Shown piece after piece: positions 1 through 5,218 of a stretch of 7,003 nt of DNA; within the stretch, counting starts at the first letter, position 1; each line of letters begins with the position of its first letter. The stretch is from JAWWBS01 sp033720815. GTDB taxonomy: Bacteria > Pseudomonadota > Gammaproteobacteria > Natronospirales > JAJUFS01. The position numbers were made by a program, and so were the translations under genes. The notes under the pieces are model-generated. The model was not told where the DNA came from, made no database searches, and saw only the letters and a program-made list of their open reading frames with translations. Location of the stretch: positions 1 to 7,003 of the forward strand of contig JAWWBT010000121.1 in NCBI GenBank assembly GCA_033720815.1. Reading direction: 5' to 3'.

Positions 1-674
1 CCCGCTGCCGCGAGCGCGCGCGCGACGGCATAACCCATCTTTCCGGAGCTGCGGTTGGAAATGAACCGCACCGGGTCGATCGGCTCGCGTGTCGGGCCAG
101 CGGTGACCACGGCACGCTTGCCGGCCAGTCCTTCCGCCGGCGGCGGCGCCAGCACGGCTTCGGCAATATCCACCGGCTCCAGCATGCGCCCGACGCCGGC
201 TTCGGTTTCCGCCAGCGCACCCTCTGCCGGGCCGAGAAAACGTACGCCACGCTCCTCGAGCGTGCGGCAGTTGGCTTCCGTCGCAGGGTTCTTCCACATC
301 GCCCAGTTCATTGCCGGGGCAACGGTAATCGGTGCTTCGGTTGCCAGGCAGATGGTGGTGAGCAGGTCGTCGGCCATGCCGTGCGCGAGCTTGGCGAGGA
401 TGTTCGCGGTGGCCGGCGCGATCACAACCTGGTCGGCCCAGCGCGCCAGCTCGATATGGCCCATCGCCATTTCCGCTTCCGGATCCCACAGCGAATCGCG
501 AACCGGTCGGTGCGACACAGCCTGCAAGGTCGTCGGCGTAATGAATTCCTCCGCGCCGGCCGTCATCACGACCTGCACTTCCGCGCCGCGCTCGCGCAGG
601 CGACGGACGAGGTCTGCGCTCTTGTACGCGGCGATGCCGCCGGTAATTCCGAGAAGGATTTTCTGCGTAGCCAC
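1..674 (-). CDS. coaBC: CoaBC, bifunctional phosphopantothenoylcysteine decarboxylase / phosphopantothenate-cysteine ligase (5' part only)
   Basis: This cytosolic bifunctional enzyme carries out two successive steps of coenzyme A synthesis. CoaB joins cysteine to 4'-phosphopantothenate, and FMN-dependent CoaC decarboxylates the product. The visible 224 codons hold the whole CoaC domain (about residues 4-175). It shows the FMN-binding start GITGGIAAYKSA (9-20), the catalytic histidine in GHIELARWAD (H73), the APATAN segment (86-91) and the PAMNWAMW motif (N123). CoaB begins at about 186 with VTAGPTREPIDPVRF and the NRSSGKMG motif (207-214), then leaves the window. The GTG start is chosen because GGAG lies about 6 bases upstream and the protein then begins like its family. 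One oddity: the clamp that reads ACGDxGPGRM in E. coli Dfp, with Cys158, reads LAETEAGVGRM here (154-164), placing Glu156 at the Cys position. The divergent radC neighbour is the usual proteobacterial context. Identity is certain; gene length is unknown because of the cut. Confidence 0.96.
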   Translation of the reverse strand, partial: MATQKILLGITGGIAAYKSADLVRRLRERGAEVQVVMTAGAEEFITPTTLQAVSHRPVRDSLWDPEAEMAMGHIELARWADQVVIAPATANILAKLAHGMADDLLTTICLATEAPITVAPAMNWAMWKNPATEANCRTLEERGVRFLGPAEGALAETEAGVGRMLEPVDIAEAVLAPPPAEGLAGKRAVVTAGPTREPIDPVRFISNRSSGKMGYAVARALAAA

Positions 675-703
675 GGGTTTCTCCGGGGACCAGGTTCGAG
701 GCG

Positions 704-719
704 GCTACGATACCGTAGC
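704..719. repeat. Perfect 6-4-6 inverted repeat in the coaBC/radC divergent spacer
   Basis: GCTACG (704-709) and CGTAGC (714-719) are exact reverse complements around ATAC. The repeat covers the candidate coaBC -10 box, so it could be an operator or a small hairpin at the start of either transcript. No T-tract follows on either strand, so it is not an intrinsic terminator. Chance occurrence is quite possible for a repeat this short. Confidence 0.4.
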
Positions 720-735
720 GGCTGGAAACTGGCCA
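707..735 (-). promoter_or_regulatory. Candidate sigma70 promoter for coaBC
   Basis: On the minus strand TGGCCA (735-730, 4 of 6 to the -35 consensus) is followed after 17 bases by TATCGT (712-707, 4 of 6 to the -10 consensus). This would start transcription roughly 25-30 bases ahead of the coaBC GTG. Both boxes are weak, so the assignment rests mainly on spacing and position in the divergent gap. No convincing promoter for radC was seen in the same gap. Confidence 0.35.
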
Positions 736-748
736 CATGGAGGTAGCC

Positions 749-1423
749 ATGTCGATACGTGACTGGCCGGAGGGCGAGCGCCCGCGGGAGAAATTGCTGG
801 CACGTGGTGCGGCTAGCCTTTCCGATGCCGAGCTTCTGGCAATATTCCTGCGCACCGGCGTGGCCGGTCGATCCGCTGTCGACCTCGCCCGCGACCTGCT
901 GGCGCGATTCGGCGGCCTGCGTGCGCTGCTGACAGCCGACCGCGAGGAATTCTGCACCATGCCGGGGCTTGGCAACGCGAAATTCGCCCAGCTCCAGGCG
1001 GTGCTGGAAATGGCTGGCCGGCACCTTGGGGAAACGCTGCGCCGTGACGCCGCGTTCACGGAACCCGAAGCCGTGCGGCGCTTTCTTGCGGCGCAGCTCC
1101 GCGACCTGCCGCACGAGGTCTTTGCCTGCCTGTTCCTGGATAATCGCCACCGGCTGATCGAATACCGGCCGCTGTTCCGTGGCAGTATCGATGGTGCCAG
1201 CGTCCACCCACGCGAAGTCCTGCGCGAGGCGCTGGCCCTCGGTGCTGCGGCGGTGATTTTCGCGCACAACCATCCCAGTGGCGTGGCAGAACCCAGCGCC
1301 GCCGATCGCCACATCACGACTCGCCTGCAGCAGGCACTGGCACTGGTAGACATCCGGGTGCTGGACCATTTCGTGGTGGGCGACGGCGAAGTCGTGTCGT
1401 TTGCCGAACGCGGCCTGCTGTGA
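749..1423 (+). CDS. radC: RadC family JAMM/MPN+ protein (UPF0758)
   Basis: This 224-residue protein has the full length usual for RadC. The N-terminal half has the family's LSDAELLAIFLRTG segment (24-37) and a helix-hairpin-helix-like stretch, MPGLGNAKFAQLQ (71-83). The C-terminal half is a JAMM metalloprotease-like domain. It includes E123 in the HEVF segment, REVLREALALGA (155-166) and the metal-site signature H173-x-H175-x10-D186 within HNHPSG. The name came from a radiation-sensitivity phenotype in E. coli later attributed to another gene, so the cellular role remains poorly defined. The start at 749 is preferred over the in-frame ATG at 737 because GGAGG (739-743) sits 5 bases before it and overlaps the earlier ATG. 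Placement between coaBC and rpmB-rpmG is the conserved gammaproteobacterial order. No terminator separates it from rpmB, so read-through into the ribosomal genes is possible. Confidence 0.95.
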   Translation: MSIRDWPEGERPREKLLARGAASLSDAELLAIFLRTGVAGRSAVDLARDLLARFGGLRALLTADREEFCTMPGLGNAKFAQLQAVLEMAGRHLGETLRRDAAFTEPEAVRRFLAAQLRDLPHEVFACLFLDNRHRLIEYRPLFRGSIDGASVHPREVLREALALGAAAVIFAHNHPSGVAEPSAADRHITTRLQQALALVDIRVLDHFVVGDGEVVSFAERGLL

Positions 1424-1469
1424 CGCACCGCAATAGCCAGCCGGACAGGGCAAAACTTCACCGCGAAGC

Positions 1470-1498
1470 TTGTGTTTCAGCCCGAATTTCGGTATAAA
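1470..1498 (+). promoter_or_regulatory. Candidate promoter of rpmB-rpmG
   Basis: TTGTGT (1470-1475) and TATAAA (1493-1498, 5 of 6 to the -10 consensus) are separated by 17 bases. Transcription would start near 1505, giving a leader of about 78 bases before rpmB. The leader begins with a small hairpin, GCGGC (1501-1505) pairing with GCCGC (1512-1516). It also contains three GATTC repeats at about 1532, 1554 and 1561. Whether the leader regulates expression is unknown. The -10 box is good and the -35 box poor. Confidence 0.5.
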
Positions 1499-1582
1499 GT
1501 GCGGCCTTTCTGCCGCGGCCCCTCTCATCGACGATTCGGGGGCGACCACGGCCGATTCCGGATTCAGACCGAGGAAAGCATC

Positions 1583-1819
1583 ATGTCGAGAGTTTGTCAG
1601 GTGACCGGTAAGCGCCCCGTTTCGGGCAACAACGTGTCGCACGCCAACAACAAGACGCGTCGCCGCTTCCTCCCGAACCTTCATTCGAAGCGTTTCTGGG
1701 TGGAGTCGGAAGGCCGTTTCGTCAAGCTGCGCGTCTCCACCAAGGGACTGCGCATCATCGATAAGCTGGGCATCGACCAGGTCCTGACCGACCTGCGCGC
1801 CCGTGGCGAAAAGATCTAA
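1583..1819 (+). CDS. rpmB: 50S ribosomal protein bL28
   Basis: This 78-residue basic protein of the large ribosomal subunit begins MSRVCQVTGKRPVSGNNVSH and ends DLRARGEKI, the typical length and pattern of proteobacterial bL28. The family's SHANNKTRRRFLPNLH stretch (19-34) and the FVKLRVSTKGLR segment are intact. The start is set by GAGGAAA (1571-1577), 5 bases upstream; a longer open frame from 1472 is not supported. The single N-terminal cysteine (C5) without partners means no zinc site. It forms a two-gene unit with rpmG, only 12 bases downstream, the usual arrangement for these ribosomal proteins. Confidence 0.98.
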   Translation: MSRVCQVTGKRPVSGNNVSHANNKTRRRFLPNLHSKRFWVESEGRFVKLRVSTKGLRIIDKLGIDQVLTDLRARGEKI

Positions 1820-1831
1820 AGGAGCTCAACA

Positions 1832-1999
1832 ATGGCAGCTGGCAAGCGCGAAAAGATCAAGTTGACCTCCACCGCTGGTACGGGTCACTTCTACACGACC
1901 ACCAAGAACAAGCAGAACACGCCGGAAAAGATTTCGATGAAGAAATACGACCCGGTGGTTCGCAAGCACGTCGATTACAAGGAAGCCAAGATCAAGTAA
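1832..1999 (+). CDS. rpmG: 50S ribosomal protein bL33
   Basis: This is a 55-residue lysine-rich protein of the large ribosomal subunit. Recognisable segments are AAGKREKIKL near the start, GTGHFYTTTKNKQNTPEK (16-33) and the C-terminal KKYDPVVRKHVDYKEAKIK. It contains no cysteine at all, so it is the zinc-independent form of bL33, as in most gammaproteobacteria. The Shine-Dalgarno sequence AAGGAG (1819-1824) overlaps the last base of the rpmB stop codon and lies 7 bases before the ATG. The two genes are therefore probably cotranscribed and perhaps translationally coupled. An intrinsic terminator follows 27 bases after the stop. Confidence 0.98.
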   Translation: MAAGKREKIKLTSTAGTGHFYTTTKNKQNTPEKISMKKYDPVVRKHVDYKEAKIK

Positions 2000-2021
2000 G
2001 GCTTTCCTGCTCTCGACATTG

Positions 2022-2049
2022 AAAAACCCGCTCGACGAGCGGGTTTTTT
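2022..2049 (+). terminator. Intrinsic terminator of rpmB-rpmG
   Basis: CCCGCTC (2027-2033) pairs with GAGCGGG (2037-2043) around a GAC loop, followed by six T. Five A before the stem can extend pairing with the T-tract, so it may also stop transcripts arriving on the minus strand. Its position right after rpmG makes the assignment strong. Confidence 0.93.
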
Positions 2050-2087
2050 ATTGCCTGCTGCATACGTGTTGTTGATGCGCAGGTATT

Positions 2088-2114
2088 AAAAAAGCGGGCC
2101 GAAGCCCGCTTTTT
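2088..2114 (-). terminator. Intrinsic terminator of the desaturase gene (bidirectional form)
   Basis: GCGGGC (2094-2099) and GCCCGC (2104-2109) form a stem flanked by six A and five T. Read on the minus strand the loop is UUCG closed by a C-G pair, a very stable tetraloop, and the stem is followed by six U. This lies 20-46 bases beyond the desaturase stop codon. With the neighbouring rpmG terminator it insulates two convergent transcripts. Confidence 0.9.
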
Positions 2115-2133
2115 CGTTTCGCCCTGGCAGGGT

Positions 2134-3300
2134 TTACTGCGTGGCGAGACGATAGCCTTTCAGCCGCTCGGCAAAGGCCTGCAGCGACTCGATGCCGCTG
2201 GCCTCGGCTTCACGCACCCAGTCCTTGAACTGCTGCACCAGCTTTTCGTTGGAGGCGGTGGACGACTCCCACACGCGCTGCAGGCGCAGGCGGAACTCGT
2301 GCACCGTCTTCAGGCGCTCGTTCTTCTCCAGCACCAGGTTCAGGTGCTGGTGCGACTCTTCATCCAGCAGCGACGGCTCGCGCACGAACAGCTTGCGGAT
2401 ATTGCCGCGCAGCTTGTCACCCGCCGCGTGCATCTCGGCCTTCAGTTCAGGCAGCGTGACGTGACGCGTGTAGTCTCGCAGCACGTGCAGGCGCGCCAGG
2501 ATGATTGCCTTGACGTTATCCAGGTCGAGATTACCCGGCAGCGCGTTCTTCGCCGGGGTCGGCGCAACACGGCGCACGTTCGCCAGGCCCAGCGCGGACA
2601 GCGCCTTGATGTACACCCAGCCGATATCGAACTCGTACTTGCGCAGCGCGAATTTCGCAGAGCTCGGGAAGGCATGGTGGTTGTTGTGCAGCTCCTCGCC
2701 GCCCATGATCACGCCCCACGGCAATACGTTCGTTGCCGCGTCCTTGCACTCGAAATTGCGGTAGCCGGTGTGATGGCCCAGGCCATTGATCACGCCAGCG
2801 GCCAGCACCGGGATGGTGATCATCTGGATCGCCCAGACGGTCAGGCCCAGCGCGCCGAACAGCGCGACATCAATGAACAGCATCAGCGACACGCCAAGGA
2901 TCGGGAAGCGCGAGTAGACCTTGCGCTCGATCCAGTCTTCCGGGGTGCCACGACCATACTTCTCGAGGGTTTCCTGGTTCGCGGCTTCTTCGCGGTAGAG
3001 TTCCGCGCCTTCCAGCAACACCTTCTTCAGGCCCTTGCGGACCGGGCTGTGCGGATCGTCATCGGTTTCGCACCTGGCATGGTGCTTGCGATGAATCGCA
3101 ACCCACTCCTTCGTGTTCATCGCGGTCGTCATCCACAGCCAGAAGCGCATCACGTGGCGCACTGCCGGATGCAGGTCCAGGCCACGATGGGTTGCGTCGC
3201 GATGGAGATAAAGGGTCACCGCCATGACGGTGAAATGAGCCATCACCAGGGTGACGATGGCGAGTCCCCAGAGGGGAAGATCAAGAAAACCATTCAACAT
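2134..3300 (-). CDS. Acyl-CoA/fatty acid desaturase (stearoyl-CoA delta-9 desaturase family)
   Basis: This integral inner-membrane di-iron enzyme uses O2 and electrons from a reductase partner to place a cis double bond in acyl chains, adjusting membrane fluidity. At 388 residues from this start it shows the three histidine boxes: HRDATH (33-38), HRKHH (70-74) and HNNHH (205-209). An extra conserved-looking histidine lies in NGLGHHTGYRN (172-182). Hydrophobic segments lie at about 11-32, 50-62 and 132-172. After about residue 245 a highly charged, probably helical tail of about 140 residues follows, as in longer gammaproteobacterial desaturases; its role is unclear. The start is chosen because MLNGFLDLPLWG resembles family N-termini, but its ribosome site is poor (AGGTAA). 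An in-frame ATG at 3372 has a much better site (AAGGAAGG, 8-base spacing) and would add 24 residues. No ferredoxin or reductase gene adjoins it. Family is certain; position specificity and acyl-CoA versus phospholipid substrate are not. Confidence 0.93.
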   Translation of the reverse strand: MLNGFLDLPLWGLAIVTLVMAHFTVMAVTLYLHRDATHRGLDLHPAVRHVMRFWLWMTTAMNTKEWVAIHRKHHARCETDDDPHSPVRKGLKKVLLEGAELYREEAANQETLEKYGRGTPEDWIERKVYSRFPILGVSLMLFIDVALFGALGLTVWAIQMITIPVLAAGVINGLGHHTGYRNFECKDAATNVLPWGVIMGGEELHNNHHAFPSSAKFALRKYEFDIGWVYIKALSALGLANVRRVAPTPAKNALPGNLDLDNVKAIILARLHVLRDYTRHVTLPELKAEMHAAGDKLRGNIRKLFVREPSLLDEESHQHLNLVLEKNERLKTVHEFRLRLQRVWESSTASNEKLVQQFKDWVREAEASGIESLQAFAERLKGYRLATQ

Positions 3301-3340
3301 TCGGATTGTTACCTGTATTGCCACCCCGAACTGCGGGGCT

Positions 3341-3368
3341 AAAAAAATCGCCTCCACCACGAGGCGAT
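3341..3368 (-). terminator. Intrinsic terminator-like hairpin in the desaturase leader (possible attenuator)
   Basis: On the minus strand ATCGCCTC (3368-3361) pairs perfectly with GAGGCGAT (3354-3347) around a six-base loop and runs directly into a T-tract (3347-3341, seven T counting the last stem base). It lies about 40 bases before the conserved desaturase ATG and downstream of the only good minus-strand promoter candidate. It therefore cannot be a terminator of an annotated upstream gene. A second hairpin, CCCCG/CGGGG (3337-3323), lies between it and the start. Structure is clear; function as attenuator, small-RNA end or chance is inferred. Confidence 0.65.
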
Positions 3369-3408
3369 GCATGCGGCACGCCTTCCTTGCCGTGCTATCG
3401 TGGCCCGC

Positions 3409-3438
3409 ACTATAGGCCAATGCCTGCAAGTGGGTCCA
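3409..3438 (-). promoter_or_regulatory. Candidate promoter of the desaturase gene
   Basis: On the minus strand TGGACC (3438-3433, 4 of 6 to the -35 consensus) and TATAGT (3414-3409, 5 of 6 to the -10 consensus) are 18 bases apart. Transcription would start near 3402. That puts AAGGAAGG (3388-3381) and the ATG at 3372 just inside the transcript, followed by the terminator-like hairpin. Promoter strength is uncertain because of the imperfect -35 and long spacer. Confidence 0.45.
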
Positions 3439-3453
3439 TACATCGTACGACCC
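3432..3453. promoter_or_regulatory. Inverted repeat, possible operator between divergent promoters
   Basis: GGGTC (3432-3436) and GACCC (3449-3453) are inverted repeats separated by 12 bases, and the spacer holds the 8-base palindrome TCGTACGA (3443-3450). The element overlaps the -35 box of the desaturase promoter and lies just upstream of the -10 of the ABC operon. Binding here could control both directions. No regulator gene lies in the window, and the arms are short. Confidence 0.35.
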
Positions 3454-3455
3454 TT

Positions 3456-3461
3456 TATAAT
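3456..3461 (+). promoter_or_regulatory. Candidate -10 box of the GldAFG-like operon promoter
   Basis: A perfect TATAAT occurs at 3456-3461, 51 bases before the GTG start of the ABC ATPase gene. No good -35 box is found 16-18 bases upstream (GGTCCA at the 17-base position), so the promoter may be weak or activator-dependent. Expected transcription start is about 3468, with a leader of about 45 bases. Confidence 0.5.
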
Positions 3462-3512
3462 CGGCATCGTTCCCATTAAATTCTGCGCGGGCACTGCAAC
3501 AGGACGCACATC

Positions 3513-4475
3513 GTGATCGAACAGCAGCCCCCTGGAGAAACGCAGGGCAACAATATCCCCGACTGCCTTCTCGAAGCGCGCCAGCTGTGGCGCGACTACG
3601 ATGGCCATGTTGCGGTACGGGATCTCGACCTGGAACTGCGCCGCGGCGACGTGCTGGGCTTCCTCGGCCCGAACGGTGCCGGCAAGTCCACCACCATGCA
3701 GATGCTGAGCGGCAACCTTGCGCCGAGCACCGGCAGCATCCGCATCAACGGCATCGACCTGCTGGATGAACCGGCCGCGGCGAAGCGCCAGCTTGGTTAC
3801 CTCCCGGAGCAGCCGCCGCTTTACCCGGAACTCACCGTCAGCGAATACCTGGATTTCTGCGCACGCCTTCATGGTGTCGCGCGCAGTGAACGGGGCCGCG
3901 CCATCGAGGCAGCCATTGAACGCTGCGACCTCGGCGATATGCGCAACCGCCTGATTGGCCAGCTCTCGAAGGGCTACCAGCAGCGCACCGGCATCGCGCA
4001 GGCCATCCTGCACGACCCGGCGGTGATCATCCTCGACGAACCCACGGTCGGTCTCGACCCGATCCAGATTCGCGATATTCGAGCACTGATCCGCGAGCTG
4101 GGCCGCGATCATGCCCTGCTGCTCTCAACGCACATCCTTGCCGAGGTGCAGGAAACCTGCTCGCGCGTGCTGATGATCCATCACGGCCGGGTAGTGCATG
4201 AAAGTCGCCTGGATGCGTTGGACGCCGGCGTTCAATACCGTATTTCAGGTAGCACCCTGCCTGACGACGGGACGTTCCGCAGCCTCGCCGGTGTCGCAGC
4301 AGTCGAACGCGTATCACCGGAGCGCGTCATCCTCACGCTCGACAGCGAACCGCCCCGTGTACTGGCACAGCTCGCGGCAAAGGAGTGGGGAATTTCGGAG
4401 TTCACACCGCAGCACCGCAACCTCGAGCAGCTTTTCGTCGAACTTACCGCGCGTGACACGGAGGGCGCCGCATGA
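3513..4475 (+). CDS. ABC transporter ATP-binding protein, GldA/NatA type
   Basis: This 320-residue cytoplasmic ATPase subunit should power the membrane complex encoded by the next genes. It has a complete nucleotide-binding domain: Walker A GPNGAGKST (52-60), Q-loop YLPEQ (Q100), signature LSKGYQQR (151-158), Walker B VIILDEP (171-177, with D175 and E176), D-loop GLDP (180-183) and H-loop STH (H207). A C-terminal region of about 95 residues follows, as in ATPases that pair with ABC-2 permeases. Nothing catalytic is missing. The GTG start has AGGA (3501-3504) 8 bases upstream, and no ATG precedes the domain in frame. The stop overlaps the permease start as ATGA, indicating translational coupling. 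Neighbours of the GldF, GldG and DUF4340 families place it in the gliding-type (GldA) group rather than a drug or sodium exporter; the transported substrate is unknown. Confidence 0.93.
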   Translation: MIEQQPPGETQGNNIPDCLLEARQLWRDYDGHVAVRDLDLELRRGDVLGFLGPNGAGKSTTMQMLSGNLAPSTGSIRINGIDLLDEPAAAKRQLGYLPEQPPLYPELTVSEYLDFCARLHGVARSERGRAIEAAIERCDLGDMRNRLIGQLSKGYQQRTGIAQAILHDPAVIILDEPTVGLDPIQIRDIRALIRELGRDHALLLSTHILAEVQETCSRVLMIHHGRVVHESRLDALDAGVQYRISGSTLPDDGTFRSLAGVAAVERVSPERVILTLDSEPPRVLAQLAAKEWGISEFTPQHRNLEQLFVELTARDTEGAA

Positions 4476-5218
4476 ATGCAGGCCTGGCCATCACCCGTCG
4501 CGAACTGCTGTCGCTTTTCGTATCGCCACTGGCATGGACGATACTTGCCGTGGTGCAGTTCATTGTTGCCTGGACCTTCCTCGTGCAGATCGATGTCTTC
4601 ATCGGGCTTGAATCGCGACTGGCACGACTCGAAGCACCACCAGGTGTGACCGACCTTGTCGTGACACCGACGCTCTCGAATGCTGCACTGGTCTTCCTGC
4701 TGGTCACGCCATTGCTCACGATGCGCCTGCTGGCCGGCGAGCGCCGCGGCAATACCATGCAGCTGCTGCGTGCCGCGCCGATTTCGACCCTACAGGTTGT
4801 GCTCGGCAAGTTTTTCGGTGTGTACATATTCCTGCTTGCCCTGCTCGCAATGCTCGTGCTGATGCCGCTGGCGTTGCTGGCCGGTACCGATCTCGACCTT
4901 GGCAAGCTGGCCTCGGGAGTGATGGGGCTCGCGCTCCTGCTCGCCATGCTCACCAGCGCCGGGCTGTACCTTTCCAGCCTGACCCGGCAGCCCGCCGTGG
5001 CCGCGGCAATGAGCTGCGGCCTTTTCCTGCTGCTCTGGTTGCTGAACTCGGGTGGCCACGGTGATGCAGTCACCGGATTCATTTCGCTTGCAGGTCACCT
5101 GCAAGGCATGCTGCGCGGCCTGTTCACCACCGCGGATGTCGGTTACTTCATTATCGCCACCCTGCTGTTCCTTGCGCTGACCGTGCAACGACTCGACGCG
5201 GAGAGACTGCAACGATGA
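4472..5218 (+). CDS. ABC-2 type permease subunit, GldF-like
   Basis: This 248-residue inner-membrane protein should form the channel, probably as a dimer driven by the upstream ATPase. About six hydrophobic segments are visible at roughly 18-40, 68-88, 112-138, 146-168, 174-192 and 222-240. The loop after the second segment, MRLLAGERRGNTMQLLRAAPIS (84-105), is the characteristic ABC-2 cytoplasmic stretch, with the acidic/basic GERR and the LLRAAPIS motif. The N-terminal AITRRELLSLFVSPLAW (6-22) is the usual amphipathic entry helix of GldF-like permeases. GGAGGG (4460-4465) lies 6 bases before the start, and the gene overlaps both neighbours by four bases (ATGA at each junction). Unlike some bacteria, GldF and GldG are separate proteins here. 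Family assignment is firm; substrate unknown. Confidence 0.9.
   Translation: MNAGLAITRRELLSLFVSPLAWTILAVVQFIVAWTFLVQIDVFIGLESRLARLEAPPGVTDLVVTPTLSNAALVFLLVTPLLTMRLLAGERRGNTMQLLRAAPISTLQVVLGKFFGVYIFLLALLAMLVLMPLALLAGTDLDLGKLASGVMGLALLLAMLTSAGLYLSSLTRQPAVAAAMSCGLFLLLWLLNSGGHGDAVTGFISLAGHLQGMLRGLFTTADVGYFIIATLLFLALTVQRLDAERLQR

Noticed and set aside
11..24. CG-alternating run near the left edge
   Set aside because: It encodes the Ala/Arg-rich VARALA stretch of CoaB in a GC-rich genome; no sign of a functional repeat.
55..762. Plus-strand open frame opposite coaBC
   Set aside because: Its low-complexity Ser/Arg/Ala-rich product is the antisense shadow of the clear CoaC domain on the minus strand.
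1472..1582. Upstream extension of rpmB beginning at 1472
   Set aside because: The extension contains the promoter candidate and is absent from bL28 proteins; GAGGAAA places the start at 1583.
566..1684. Long minus-strand open frame (372 codons) across radC and the start of rpmB
   Set aside because: It is antisense to radC and rpmB, which have unmistakable family motifs and ribosome sites. The translated product has no recognisable domain, and high GC makes such shadow frames common.
2299..3342. Plus-strand open frame (347 codons) opposite the desaturase
   Set aside because: Gln/Arg/His-rich translation with no family likeness; the minus strand carries all three desaturase histidine boxes.
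3444..3449. CGTACG palindrome considered as a standalone recombination or restriction site
   Set aside because: A six-base palindrome is expected by chance; it was kept only as part of the larger inverted repeat.
3339..4112. Minus-strand open frame opposite the ABC ATPase
   Set aside because: Antisense to a complete Walker A, signature and Walker B set; no separate ribosome site or recognisable domain.
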